Origin: Impatiens glandulifera
Lineage: Eukaryota; Streptophyta; Magnoliopsida; Ericales; Balsaminaceae
Assembly (NCBI RefSeq): GCF_907164915.1
Contig: NC_061863.1
Location: forward strand, 29,917,258-29,981,257
Direction of reading: 5' to 3'
Length of the DNA: 64,000 bases
Shown here: piece after piece, positions 34,116 through 45,273 of the stretch
How positions within the stretch are numbered: position 1 is the first letter of the stretch
Layout of the letters: each line of letters opens with the position of its first letter
Notes under the pieces: model-generated
The model's database searches: none
The model's input: only the letters and a program-made list of their open reading frames with translations
Told to the model about the DNA's origin: nothing
Program-made: the position numbers and the translations under genes

Positions 34116-36014
34116 GTGATGACCAATGTGAGTCATTTAGATAGAATTCAAACTTGAGAGGTTAGAGAGAGACTTGAAGAGGGAACTACCAAAAGAAGAA
34201 CATAGGAAGGCGATTTCAAGGAGGTGCGAGATCATCTTCAAATTCCGCTCTACTTTCTCTCTGTTTGTTTTAGGTAGGCTTCCTTGTCTTCATTTCGTTG
34301 TAATCTATGTAAGACGTTGGTTTTGTACACCGACGTCGACGTTGAGTTTAATCCTTGTCAATTTATTAATTAAATTTAAGTTTATGAATTGATAAATGTT
34401 TGGATAAATTGATGCTTGATTGTTGATTTTAACTTAGCTCATAGAGTCCTAGGATAGTCGAGTCTAGTTCTAAGAAGAGGTTAGGCCAGGGCTAGACTCG
34501 TTTCTCCAATCTAGAAGCCAATGGAAACATCAAACATTGGTCTCTAGTGGAATAAATGTCGTCCAGTTCTTTAGAGATGATCAACATGATTTCTTCGACG
34601 CAACAGTGGTGCGTTCGAGTCACTAGATGACAAGGAACACTCCTATGTTGAGTGAGGATTCACTGCGTCATCGATGAGCAAGCAGTTTTCTAGATCCGTA
34701 GGGGAATCGTTTTTAGATTCCTCTATTCTTTATTCTCTTGTTTTATAATCCGTAACTAAGGTCATCTATGTCTTGGCGAGCCTCATTCATGATAAGTATC
34801 AATCTTCCAGACCATTGATGAAGGTAGGAAGGAGCTCTACTTAGGGAGATAATGTTCCCAATCAGAAAAACAAAGTATTCTCTATTTTTCAACTCACGAA
34901 TGTGACTGGTCTCTCAAACAAATGACAAGGCGACAAATGGAAAACTCGATTCCTATGTGATAATCGATGCTCGTCCTTTATCAGAGATTCCATGCGCAAT
35001 GTCGAGAATGAGCCGTTATAGGTAGAGGAAGACAAAGACGAAGACCTAAAACTTTTCAACTTCTTTTGTCCGATTTTTTAAGTTCTAGGGTACGTTGAAA
35101 TTGGCCCCTGGACTTTCCTTTAGTCAAAATTTGTCTGGGATATTTAAATTTGGAATTAATTTTTAACTAATAATTAATTAGGCCCATAAACTTCTAGTCT
35201 TGTGCAATTTTAACTCCAAACTACCAAAATCAAATTATTTATAAAAATTTGAATGTATTTAACCCCTATACTTTTTTAACGGCCAATTAAGCTGTCCAAC
35301 TTTATATTCATCCAATTCTTTATATAATATTTCAATTTCCAACTTATGGGTTTTAATGCTTGTTTGGATTCCTTTTATGCCAAAAAAACATTGTTCTTTC
35401 AAATAGAGTATTCAATCAATTTTTAAAAAATTCAAAATATTCATGATGTTATAATATTTTATTTTCAGCAAAACAATATTTTCCCATAATTCTTTTGGCA
35501 TGTTTGAAAAATATCTTAATTTGGAACGCTCATTTTAGGAGCTTTGTATCCTAGAAAATTATAAAAAATTTCAGGGTTCATAATTTTTTAAACAGTTTCA
35601 AAAAAATGTTCGTTATATCGGAGTTATTTTGGGTGTCTCATAACCCCGAAAAGTTTTATAATTGATAGCAAAGTATTTCTAAACATATGTTGATATGCAC
35701 AAAAAATCTCGAGAATTTCCAACTCTTTTAGGAAAATCCTCAATTTCGGTTGTTGCATACCTTGGGCTCTTATTTTCCTCTTCATTTCTTTAATCCACAT
35801 TCTTGTGAACTGGTAAAGTCCTTCATGTGCAAGGATCACGGTAAATCAATAAGCAAACTTTCAAGAATATGAACAAGTGTGAGAGTTCACATTGTGGTTC
35901 ACATGTGTGCCCAAAGAGCACATTCGAGGATGTATTTCATCTTCTTTAAGTTGAAGAATATCTAAAGAGAGTCCAAAATCACCTTTGGACTAATCATAGG
36001 ATATTCTGTTAAAT
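34116..36014. repeat. Long repeat D, copy 2, first part
   Basis: Matches 6322-7980 from TGATGACCA on. It is directly preceded by purine-rich GGAAAAGGGAG (34105-34115), which could be a polypurine tract marking an LTR start, though this is uncertain. A CAACAGTGGTGCGTTCGAG segment near 34604-34622 resembles leader sequence seen in some Tat elements. No protein is encoded. Confidence 0.75.
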
Positions 36015-37230
36015 ATCCTCTGATTCTTCTTCTTTCTTTGATTCTTCATCTTTCTTTTCCTTCGATTCTTCTTTATTCCCATCTTCTACATCTCCATCTT
36101 TAGCTTCCTCATTCTGATTTCATTATTCTACAGTTTTAACTTTCTAATTCTTTTTCTGAACTTTTATCTTTTTATGTTGTTCTTCAATTTCTTTGGAACA
36201 TTTATCACTTGAATATTGAAAAGTATTACAGAACGCACATTTGTTTGGCCTCCATTCATACGTAATATCCATGTTTGTGGGTTTGCCTCTTCTATCGATT
36301 AATATCATCTTTGCTGGTAAAATGCTTCTAGTATGCACTGCAATGTTTATCCTAACATATGTGATGTGTTCTCTTTCCTCTGTTATTGGGTCCATATAGA
36401 ATGGTTTCCCCAAGAGACTAGCAAAATGGCTAAGTGATTCTACATTATGCATATGAGTTGGAATGTTCCTTAGTTTGAAACAAATTTGGGTTGTTTCCTT
36501 CGGTTTACTAAGTAGGTTCATATATTCAGATCATTTTTGTAGCTTCATATAATTAGACCCAACATATGTGAGTCCGAGCTTCAGATTATTTTCCAGATTT
36601 GTTCCTTGATTGAATTTCAAGAAAATGAAAATCATGGATATTTGCTAATACATTTTCTAGTCCCATATGAATCCGTTACTTTAACAAAGCATCCATAATG
36701 ACTGAGAAACATACATGATTCATACATATGTAGTTCCCAACAACTATATTTTCCCATTCTTTAATGTATTTTTGCTCCACTTTAGTATGTAATTTAATCT
36801 CAAAAGGGATTTAAGAATCTCAACTTTTGGTTTAACATCTCTTACGTAAGCTTTTCTTTTATATTTCTCTCTATCTTCAACTTTTTGTCCTACATTTTTC
36901 TTCCAAACATTATTAACTTTCCAGCTAGAATTACTTCTAATAGTGTAGGTCTTGGTTTTTGTGCACTTCATAAGCTTTTTGATTATTTCCACAGATCATT
37001 TAACTATCTTCTTGTATTCTTCATGTTTTAGTAAGTGTCTATCCTAAATATAGTGAATATTGAAAGGACAGTAGGTTGTTTTGTTTTTTCCTTACTGAAC
37101 ACACAATCTCTCCTTTCTTTGCTTGGATCAACAATTTCGTAATCTCTCCTTTCTTTGCTTGGATCAACAATTTCGTAATTTGATTCTTGAGTTCGTAGAG
37201 ATTTGCCCTTATTTGTATCCAACCTTCCAT
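36015..37230 (-). pseudogene. LINE ORF1-like (DUF4283 and zinc knuckle) remnant
   Basis: The minus-strand piece 36521-36144 reads ICFKLRNIPTHMHNVESLSH, ASLLGKPFYMDPITEERE, ITYEWRPNKCAFCNTFQYSS and DKC: the DUF4283 domain and its C-x2-C-x4-H-x4-C knuckle as in plant L1 ORF1, with the His lost. The upstream piece 37230-37039 (MEGWIQIRANLYELKNQITK) carries a 36-bp tandem duplication encoding ITKLLIQAKKGE twice. Downstream, 36130-36015 encodes a Glu/Lys-rich tail. ORF1 proteins bind the element RNA. Stops and frameshifts throughout. Confidence 0.8.
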
Positions 37231-38002
37231 TTTCTATCTTATTTTATTTCAGACTTCAAACTTTCAGTTTCATTCTATAATTTTTCATCAATCATCTAAG
37301 ATATATGTTTCTATATTTTCTTTTTCTTAGAGCTTTATTTATGTTCTATTTAATCTATTGTTTTCTTGCTTGAATCGATTTTCACAATGTCATGCATTTA
37401 TTTTGCAGTATTCCTACTCTTTTTCCCCATCTTAGTAGAAGGACTGGATAATACATGAAATGAAGAATACATACAACTCAACCAAACCAAATTTATTTAC
37501 AATCGAGAATAACTTATGACCAGGAATGACCGTAGACTACAGAAATAGTGACCTTGTTTCACAATCCAACGACCTAATGACCGAAAGCCATTGATGACCG
37601 AAAGCCATTGATGACCGAGAGAAACTCTATCACGACTGTATATTACCATAACCCAACGACCAAACAACCGAGAGAATCAACGACCTAGCGACTGAGAAAA
37701 TCAATGATCGAATGACCAAGAGCATTTTCAAACCTTTATATAGCGATACAAGTATTTACGACCCAAGCGACATGTTCTCAAACAACCCTAGCGACTGTAT
37801 TTCCGATTTCCTAACCAAATATTCACGACACAAGTGAACAAATTTCAGACGAACATGCTAGACCTGTTGATCGTTCTGAACAGGCCGACGATCATGACTT
37901 TGACCACGTTTTACGTTTTCCGTTCTGACCGTTCCAAATATATCAAACGTTTAGAACGTGCCAGACATGCCAATGATCATGATTCCGACATGATTCTTCC
38001 TA
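37231..38002. other. Gene-free right part of the 36015-38002 insertion
   Basis: No open frame. A weak GACCGA-type repeat lies at 37555-37720; the rest is featureless to me. Confidence 0.5.
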
Positions 38003-38008
38003 TTAAAT

Positions 38009-38604
38009 AAACTTAAGACACGACAAATAGACATTCAAGAATTCTAATGGTTTCGTGCCAACCTTCATTGGAATCTAATCAAGAGCTAGGATTATTTCTT
38101 CTGAATTAGAGACAAGGTTAAGGCATACACAAGAAAATTAATTTTGAACTAATAATGGAAATGTTTAATATACCTTCATAATCAATGGCCAATTATATAG
38201 GAATAGAGACTATCCCACGGAATAGGCGCATATGACATAATTGATGTGGCCCTTTCCTCATGCGTAATCAAGCACTAAACACTTAATTTATGAATACTCT
38301 TTTTCTTTCTTTATTTTCATTGAACACGTACTAAACTGGAACCTGTACGGGACAAACATAGAAATATTTATGATATAGAATTCTATTTTGGTTCATCATC
38401 TCAAATAGATAGGACAACATCCTATATGGATAGTTATTTTATCTATTTTGTGTAGATTCGAGAGAAAGGTAATCCACAAGGTTCTATAGCATAACTTTCA
38501 TAGAACAAAAGTTTTCTAAAAGTGCATGGGTCGTCTTACCATTTAATTCCTTTCATGCGTCCCCTCCATAGGCGAAGCACTTGAAAGAATATGTAAGGCA
38601 TGGT
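38009..38604. repeat. Long repeat D, copy 2, second part
   Basis: Matches 7985-8518 and then 17502-17560, so it documents the empty site of element B1. It is cut by the A2 LTR at 38605 (target CATGG at 38600-38604). Confidence 0.78.
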
Positions 38605-38779
38605 GTTGGGTCAAATTATTTTGACTAAGGGTCAAAGTATTGTGACTATTGAAATTTTGATGATGAGTGTGTATAAAACTAAATTTAAGTCGTCTAATCG
38701 TTTTTGTTGTAGGTGTATCAAAAACATGAAATATTATACTAAGTCTGAATGAGGTTCATTAGAGTAATTGGCCATTAGA

Positions 38780-39900
38780 TGCATAGAGTCAGGCGTGCAG
38801 TCTAACACACGTAGTTAGACGTGTAGTCTAACAGACGTAGTTAGACGTGCAATCTAACAGATACGTACTTAGACGTGCAGTCTAACAGACGTAGTTACAC
38901 GTGCAGTCTAACAGATATGAAGTTAGACGTGTAGTCTAATAGACATAGTTAGATATGCATTCTAACAAACGTAGTTAGACGTGCAGTCTAACAGATACGT
39001 AGTTAGACGTGTAGTCTAAGAGATACATAGTTAGACATGCAGTCTAATAGGCGTAGTTAGATGTGTAGGCTATTAGATACGTAGTAAGACGAGTAGTCTA
39101 ACATACATAGTTAGACGTGTAGTCTAACAGATACGTAATTAGACGTGCAGCCTAACAGATACGTAGTTAGACGTATAGACTAACAGACAAAGTTAGACGT
39201 GCAATCTAATAGATAAATTGATAGACGTGTAGTCTAACAGACGTAGTTAGACGTACAATCTAACAGATACGTAATTAGACGTACAGTCTAACATACGTAG
39301 TTAGACGTGTAGTTTAACAAACGTAGTTAGATGTGTAGTCTAACAGATACATAGTTAGACATGTAGTCTATCAAATACGTTGTTAGACATGCAGTCTAAT
39401 AGGTATAGTTAGACGTTCAGTCTAACAGATATGTAGTTGGACGTGCAGTCTAACAGACGTAGTTAGACGTGCAGTCTAACAAACGTAGTTAGACGTGCAG
39501 TCTAACAGATACGTAGTTAGACGTGCAGTCTAACAAATACGTAGTTAGACTCGAAGTCTAACATACGTAGTTAGACGTGTAGTCTAATAGATACGTAGTT
39601 AAACGTGCAGACTAACAGATACGTAGTTAGACATGTAGTCTAACAGGTGTAGTTAGACGTGCAGTCTAACTCCTTCAGATTAGACTGAAGGGATACGTAG
39701 TTAGACGTGCAGTCTAACAAACGTAGTTAGACGTGCAGTCTAATAAATACGTAGTTAGACGTGTAGTCTAACAGATACGTAGTTAGATGTGAAGTCTAAC
39801 GTATGAGAGTTAGACGTGCAGTCTAACTCCTTCAGATTAGTCTGAAGGGAACCGTAATTAGACATGTCGTCTAATCCCATTAGACCAGGTGGTCTAATAG
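38780..39900 (+). repeat. Palindrome array in the A2 5' LTR
   Basis: Roughly 40 copies of GTTAGAC-N5-GTCTAAC, most with spacer GTGCA or GTGTA. Linkers alternate between CAGACGTA (26-bp unit) and CAGATACGTA (28-bp unit). This array is about 12 units longer than the one in the 3' LTR of the same element. Confidence 0.96.
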
Positions 39901-40219
39901 ATCTTGTTATTAAACGTGGGCATCTTGTCAGTCTAAGTGAAAAACGTCTGATGCCATGCTTAAGTAGTTGCCTGAAGCTAACACCCGTCTACCCACGATC
40001 AACTAGCTGTATGCTAATCCTGCTCTACTCTCCAGTGAAGATCAGTACGACAGCTAGTTGCAACCAATTGATTAATGCCACGTAAGCAAATATTCTTCCC
40101 ACTACTTGTTTCTTGCAGGAATATCATAGAAGAATATTTAGCGCACTACCAAATTGGTACGACCACGATCCTGGTGCTTAGAGTCTGTTGTGTACTATGG
40201 AGGCATTCTAATGGAAGTT

Positions 40220-40275
40220 AGCCACGTGTCATTATATAAGATTCGACCGTTGGTACTTGCTCTCTATTTAAAGAT
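40220..40275 (+). promoter_or_regulatory. A2 LTR promoter region
   Basis: CCACGTGTC (G-box-like), GACCGTTGG (complement of CCAACGGTC, near the mitosis-specific MSA consensus) and TATTTAAAG lie within 55 bp. The same trio in the same order occurs in other family A and B LTRs. Promoter role inferred from position. Confidence 0.65.
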
Positions 40276-40801
40276 CTTCAAGGACCACGGTTGAATCATA
40301 GATCTATCGATACTTAGAGAGTCATACGTGAATATACAAGCTGATATACTAAAGAGCTGCTTTCTTGCTTTACTGTGTGTTTATCAAGAGAGAGTTAGAA
40401 TCAAAGCATTGTTTTAGTTGAGTGATATACTTCATTATATTGTAAGTTGAACAGACTCTGTTCTGTTCAATAGTGAGCTAATCGTGCAACTGTATTTGAT
40501 TATAAAAAATATATAGTGAATCCTTCTGGTGGTTGGAAGAGGGGTGACGCATGAGAGTTTGCTCCAAACATCCATAAACAAACTGTTGTGTAATTTACAT
40601 TCCATCATCTTCTCATTCTTTGGTTCTTAGCTTCAAACCTGATCAAACATTTCCGCACTTGAATCGTTCAAGAGTTTGTAAGAGTTTGTGTAGAATAGAA
40701 AGTTATTTAAATCTTTAACAGGATTTCTATCAAAACATTTTCCCGAAGTCGTCATCAATAGCCAGACCCCCGTCTCTATCGATAATGCCGATCCTATCAA
40801 T

Positions 40802-40814
40802 TGGTATTAGAGCC
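40802..40814 (+). promoter_or_regulatory. A2 primer-binding site (initiator tRNA-Met)
   Basis: TGGTATTAGAGCC, two bases after the LTR end; one change from TGGTATCAGAGCC. Confidence 0.92.
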
Positions 40815-40848
40815 CTGTTTCTATTCTCAATCATCAAGAACCTGAATC

Positions 40849-41700
40849 ATGTTTATCATCAATGAGATTCTCATTCTGTCAAGGGATAATTGCGAATATT
40901 GGATGATGAGAATGCAAGCTCACATAGATGCTCTTGATTGTGATATGGGGAGTGTCATTACCGATGGTCCTATAAAAATTTTAAAGCCAAGATGTGAGTG
41001 GACTACTGAAGATAAGATGACCAACAACCTAGACAATGTGGCCAAAAATATTTTGTATCAATCGATTAACATGAACATATTCTACGTGATCAAGTCTTGT
41101 TCCTCTACTAAAGAAATATGGGAGAAGTTGACTCAGATCTATGGTCGAAATGTTCATGCCAAGATGAATCAAAAGGACCAAAAAGTTTTCATGTGTGTTG
41201 AAAATAAATCAAATGGGCCAACAACGATTCAGAGAATTATCCTACTAAAAGGATACTGAAACTGTAACATGATTGATGTCAGACGATCAATCCAAGGTAA
41301 ATGATGTTTCTACAGAAGAATTTACCAACGAAAAGTTAACTACTGCACTCAATGAATTGGAAAAAAGAATCATCTGATCAATGGTAAACTAACCATTAAT
41401 GATGTGTTCTCACTGATATAGCAGATTGTTCTGGACCTAAGATTACTTTTGGTGACAACAAGAAGGGTAAGACCATGGGTAAGAATCCATTAATGACGTG
41501 TTACTTGTTGACAATCTATGCTATAACCTGATTAGTATTAGTTAGTTATGTGATAATGATCTATCAGTTGATTTTCAAACTCATGCATGCCTAGTTAAGG
41601 AACAACATGGTAATACTTTATTAACTGGTAGTAGAGTAGGAAGCTCATATAAAATGAATTGACAAAAAGAATCATCTGATCTTATGTGCATGATTGCCAA
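40849..41700 (+). pseudogene. A2 gag and protease-region remnants
   Basis: 40849-41259 is open (MFIINEILILSRDNCEYWMM, GPIKILKPRCEWTTEDKMTN, KEIWEKLTQIYGRN) and matches A1 gag. It ends early at a frameshift in the acidic segment. The middle of gag, including the zinc knuckle and most of the coiled coil, is deleted. At 41400-41650 pieces of the protease region follow (SGPKITFGDNKKGKTMGK, then a short duplicated segment), without the active-site motif. Confidence 0.87.
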
Positions 41701-42560
41701 GAATGACCAGAAATAGTTATGGCATAAAAGGTTAAACCATATGAATTTTAAAACCATCAACAACATTTGTTCAAACAACTTAGTTATTGGTTTACCTATA
41801 TTAAAATTTTCTAAGGAAAAGGTATGTTCTGCTTGCCAGTTAGGCAAATAGGGCAGATCATCGTTCAAAAGTAAAAGGAAATCTCAATCCAGTCGTTTCT
41901 TAGAACTGTTACACATGGATCTATTTGGTCCAATTCCTGTAAAGAGCTTAGGAGGAATGAGATTCGCCCTAATTGTTATTGATGATTTTTCGTGATTTAC
42001 ATTGGTAGAATTTTTACCATTAAAGGATAAAACTACTGAAAACTTGATTAAAATATTTAAAAGAATTCAGAATCAGAAATCTTTGAATATTGCTTGCATT
42101 AGAAGTGACCAGGGAACTGAGTTCACAAACAGATACCTTTCATCTTATCTCGAGGAGTCTGGGATTAGGCACGAGTTGTCTAGTGCCAGAATTCCGCAGT
42201 AGAATGGCATTGCTGAGAAAAGAGTGAGGACTCTAAAGGAAGCTGCGAGAGTTAGGCATTGTTGAATCAGACGTACCTCAGAGGTTCTGGGCGGAAGCCA
42301 TAAACACAGCTTGCTACACACAAAATCGGTCAATAATTAACAAACGTTTTGATAAAACTCCCTATGAACTATATTACGGTAGAATTCTCATAGTTTCATA
42401 CTTCAAAGTATTTGGGTGTAAATGATTTATTCATAACAATGGAAGGGTTTATTTGACCGCTTTTGATGCTAAAGTAGATACTAGATTCATGCTAGGATAT
42501 TCCTCAGTATGCAAGGCTTATAGAGTATATAATAACAGAACACAAACTGTTGAGGAATCC
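41701..42560 (+). pseudogene. A2 integrase, broken
   Basis: MTRN-HK and the CxxC region of the zinc finger are visible with stops. The core reads HMDLFGPIPVKSLGG (shifted) and CIRSDQGTEFTNRYLSSYLE, then RIPQ and a TAG before NGIAEKRVRTLKEA, where PQKNGIAE is expected. Stops and a frameshift follow to about 42450. The pattern and sequence parallel A1 at 1824-2700. Confidence 0.9.
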
Positions 42561-44456
42561 CTTCATGTTATCTTTGATGAGCCTGTTGAGAGTAACTTCA
42601 TTGATCCCATTGACCTTGCTAAAAGATTAGTAGCGACGAGTCTTAAGTCTGTAAGTGAGGAAGAAGCTCTAGATAAACGGATGTCATTGTCTGATCCTGT
42701 GATTGATCTGGTTGAAGTTCAACCAGACGTACAAACTCCTGTTCCACAAACTGTTAAGAGTTCAGACGTCGCGGTGTCACCTGTTCAGATTACCAATCCC
42801 TTTGGATCCAACTTTAGATGGAACAAGAACCATCCACCTAAATTGATCATCGGAAATCTTTTCTCTCCTCGAAGGACAAGACGTCAATTAATGAATGAAA
42901 TGGCCAAATCTTCCTTTATTTCTCAGATTGAACCCAAGAAAATTGTTAAGGCAGTGGTTGATCCAGATTGGATCAATGCTATGCAGGAGGAGTTAAACCA
43001 ATTTGTGAGAAATAAAGTGTGGCATCTAACTCCTAGACCGACTAATCAGTCAATCATAGGAACAAGATGGGTCTTTAGAAACAAGCTTAGTGAAGATGGC
43101 TTGGTTATTAGAAACAAAGCCCGTTTAGTTGCTCAAGGATACAGACAGGAGGAAAGTATCGACTTTGATGAGTCTTTTGCACCAGTAGCAAGATTTGAGG
43201 CAATTAGAATCTTCCTGGCCTATGCATCATTTCAGAATTTTAAAGTTTTTCAAATGGATGTGAAAAGTGCATTTTTAAATGGTAAATTAAATGAAGATGT
43301 CTATATTGAGCAACCCCATGGTTTTGTAGATCATACTTTACCGAATCATGTTTTTAAACTTGACAAAGCTTTGTACGGTCTGAAATAAGCTCCCAAAGCT
43401 AGGTATGACACTTTGACTGAATTTTTGTTTTATCATGACTTTGTTAGTGGAACTGTGAATAAAACATTGTTTATATTCACTAAAGACTCTCACATTCTTA
43501 TTGTTCAAATATATGTTGATGATATTATATTAGGATAAACTAACCCCAAATTATGTGAGAAATTTTCCAAGCTGATGCAGGGAATATTTGAAATGAGTAT
43601 GATGGGATAATTAACTTTCTTCCTCGGTCTTCAAGTTTGTCAGTTAGAGAAAGGAACCTTCATCAATCAGTCCAAGTATACCAAAGAGTTACTAAAGATG
43701 TTTAGGATGGAGAACTGCTTTGCAGCAGCCACTCCAATGAGCTCCTCTAGTAAATTGGAAAAAGATGATTGTGGTCAAAGTGTAGATGTCACAGCCGATA
43801 GAGGTCTAATTGTGTCATTGCTCTATGTTACTGCAAGTAGACCAAATATCCAATTTACTATTGGTGTCTGTGGAAGATTTCAGTGTAATCCTAAACTCTC
43901 TCACTTTACTACTGCTAAACGTATTCTGAAATATTTAAAGGGAACTCAAAATGTGGGACTGTGGTATCCGAAAGATTCCAGTTTCAATTTAACTAGTTTC
44001 TTAGATGCAGATTATGCAGTGTGCAAAATTGATAGTAAGAGCACAAGTGGAACTTGTCAGTTCCTTGGATATCGTCTTATCTCATGGTTTAGAAAGAAGC
44101 AGACGTCGGTTACCACTTCTATAGCTGAAGTAGAGTACCTTACTGCTGGTAGTTGTTGCTCTCAGCTTTTGTGGGTTCAACAACAGCTTAGGGACTATGG
44201 GATTGAGGCCGAAGAATCTCCAATTTTCTACGACAACACTAGTGCTATCACAATCACCTATAATTAAGTTCTGCATTCTCGGACAAATCATATCGAAATC
44301 AGGCATCAGTTTATCCGAGAGCATGTCAATAAGAAGCAGATTCGTCTTGAATACATTCCAACATATCAACAAACTGTAGACATTTTTACGAAGCCTCTAC
44401 CCGAAGCTAAGTTTTCTCATTTTAGAAACATTTTAGGACTTGTTGATCTTGATTGA
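42453..44456 (+). pseudogene. A2 reverse transcriptase and RNase H
   Basis: 42453-43388 stays open for 311 codons: integrase end, serine-rich linker, [10 protein letters not shown], then RT ([41 protein letters not shown]). A TAA falls at 43386-43388 where Gln is expected. The remainder has YVDD in IYVDDIILG, TAA and further breaks, then RNase H in 43698-44267 (STSGTCQFLGYRL, SIAEVEYLTAGSC) and HIEIRHQFIREHV, ending ADIFTKPLPEA-like and FRNILGLVDLD at TGA 44454-44456. The best-preserved copia pol in the window. Confidence 0.94.
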
Positions 44457-44474
44457 TGTTGTTATGTCCATAAA

Positions 44475-45273
44475 CTGAGGGGGAACATGTTGTTCAAATA
44501 TAACTGGACAGACAAGTAGACAGAGGTCTGAATACGTCCAATGGACTAGAAGTTTAAGAAGAATAACTACTTAGACGTATGTCTACTTAAGTAGTTTTTA
44601 TCTTCATTCGAGAACTCATGTTTTGGTTAATTAACTTGCGCGGTTAGATGTACATGTCTAATGGACGTTAGACGTTTTTATAACAAGAGCGAGTGGTAGC
44701 TCACGTCTAACCAGACACACGTGCAGCACGTGGTGTTTTTGCGTAATTAAACGTCTACGTCTAATAGACGCTAGACGTTTATAAGACAAACTTGATTAGA
44801 CAACAACGTCTAATTGACGGATTTCCCAATTAGAAGTAAAGAATGTGAAAAGTAGAATAAACGTCTAACTACTTTTGTACTTAGACTTTTCATTTTCAGG
44901 TTATTTAGATAGCTGTTATCTGCAAATATATCTTTCTATGTGTTTTTCCCGCCAAAAATAAACCAGTCACTTCTCAAATAAATTGAAGACATATGTCTCT
45001 CAATTTGTCAAAAGTGACTAAAATTTCTGATTACTTTCTTCTATACGTCTATTATTAATTGTGCAGTTTCATGATTAATATTAATTGATAGTTGTGTCCC
45101 TTGGGAATAGGTTTCTGAAATTTTTGACTGTTGGTATAATCATTAAACATTAATAGTTATACGTTAGCTTTCCAATATTTAATGAATGGCGTCACTCAAA
45201 TGGTTGTGTACTCCTAAATCCTTGTCTCTCTCTAAAATTCGAATCGTCAAACTCTTGTGTTTATCTTGCCAAA
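44475..45273 (+). promoter_or_regulatory. A2 spacer between pol and the extra ORF
   Basis: Begins with polypurine-like CTGAGGGGGAACA (44475-44487) directly after the pol stop. It then carries TTAGACG/CGTCTAA elements (44567-44880), CCCGCCAAAAATAAACCAGT at 44948-44967 and a dyad at 44983-45003 (TTGAAGACA, TGTCTCTCAA). The same blocks occur in A4 (63795-63845) and B1 (10956-10976). Its position before an ORF suggests a role in that ORF's expression; this is inference. Confidence 0.65.

Larger units (their letters stand above)
36015..38002 (-). mobile_element. Insertion with LINE-ORF1-like coding remnant
   Basis: Copy 1 of D is continuous across this point (near 7985), and copy 2 has TTAAAT on both sides (36009-36014 and 38003-38008), so this is an insertion of 1988 bp with a 6-bp duplication. 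It has no poly(A) at the end where a minus-strand LINE should have one, and no visible terminal inverted repeat. The class is therefore unsettled despite the LINE-like protein. Confidence 0.7.
38605..40799 (+). repeat. A2 5' LTR (family A)
   Basis: 2195 bp, TGTTGGGTCAAATT...ATCCTATCA. In order: terminal GTCAAA/TTTTGAC inverted pair; palindrome array 38780-39900; CCTTCAGA/TCTGAAGG dyads near 39680 and 39830; CCACGTGTC at 40222-40230; GACCGTTGG at 40244-40252; TATTTAAAG near 40266; TTGAACAGA/TCTGTTCAA dyad at 40447-40471; leader block 40535-40580; LTR end. Confidence 0.95.

Noticed and set aside
34105..34116. Firm LTR start of repeat D
   Set aside because: The purine run before TGATGACC is suggestive, but no primer site, matching LTR end or target duplication could be found, so D is left as a repeat of unknown limits.
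38780..39900. CRISPR-like regular palindromic repeats
   Set aside because: Repeats are 17-19 bp with 7-11 bp repetitive linkers, lie inside LTRs of plant retroelements, and have no unique spacers or cas genes.
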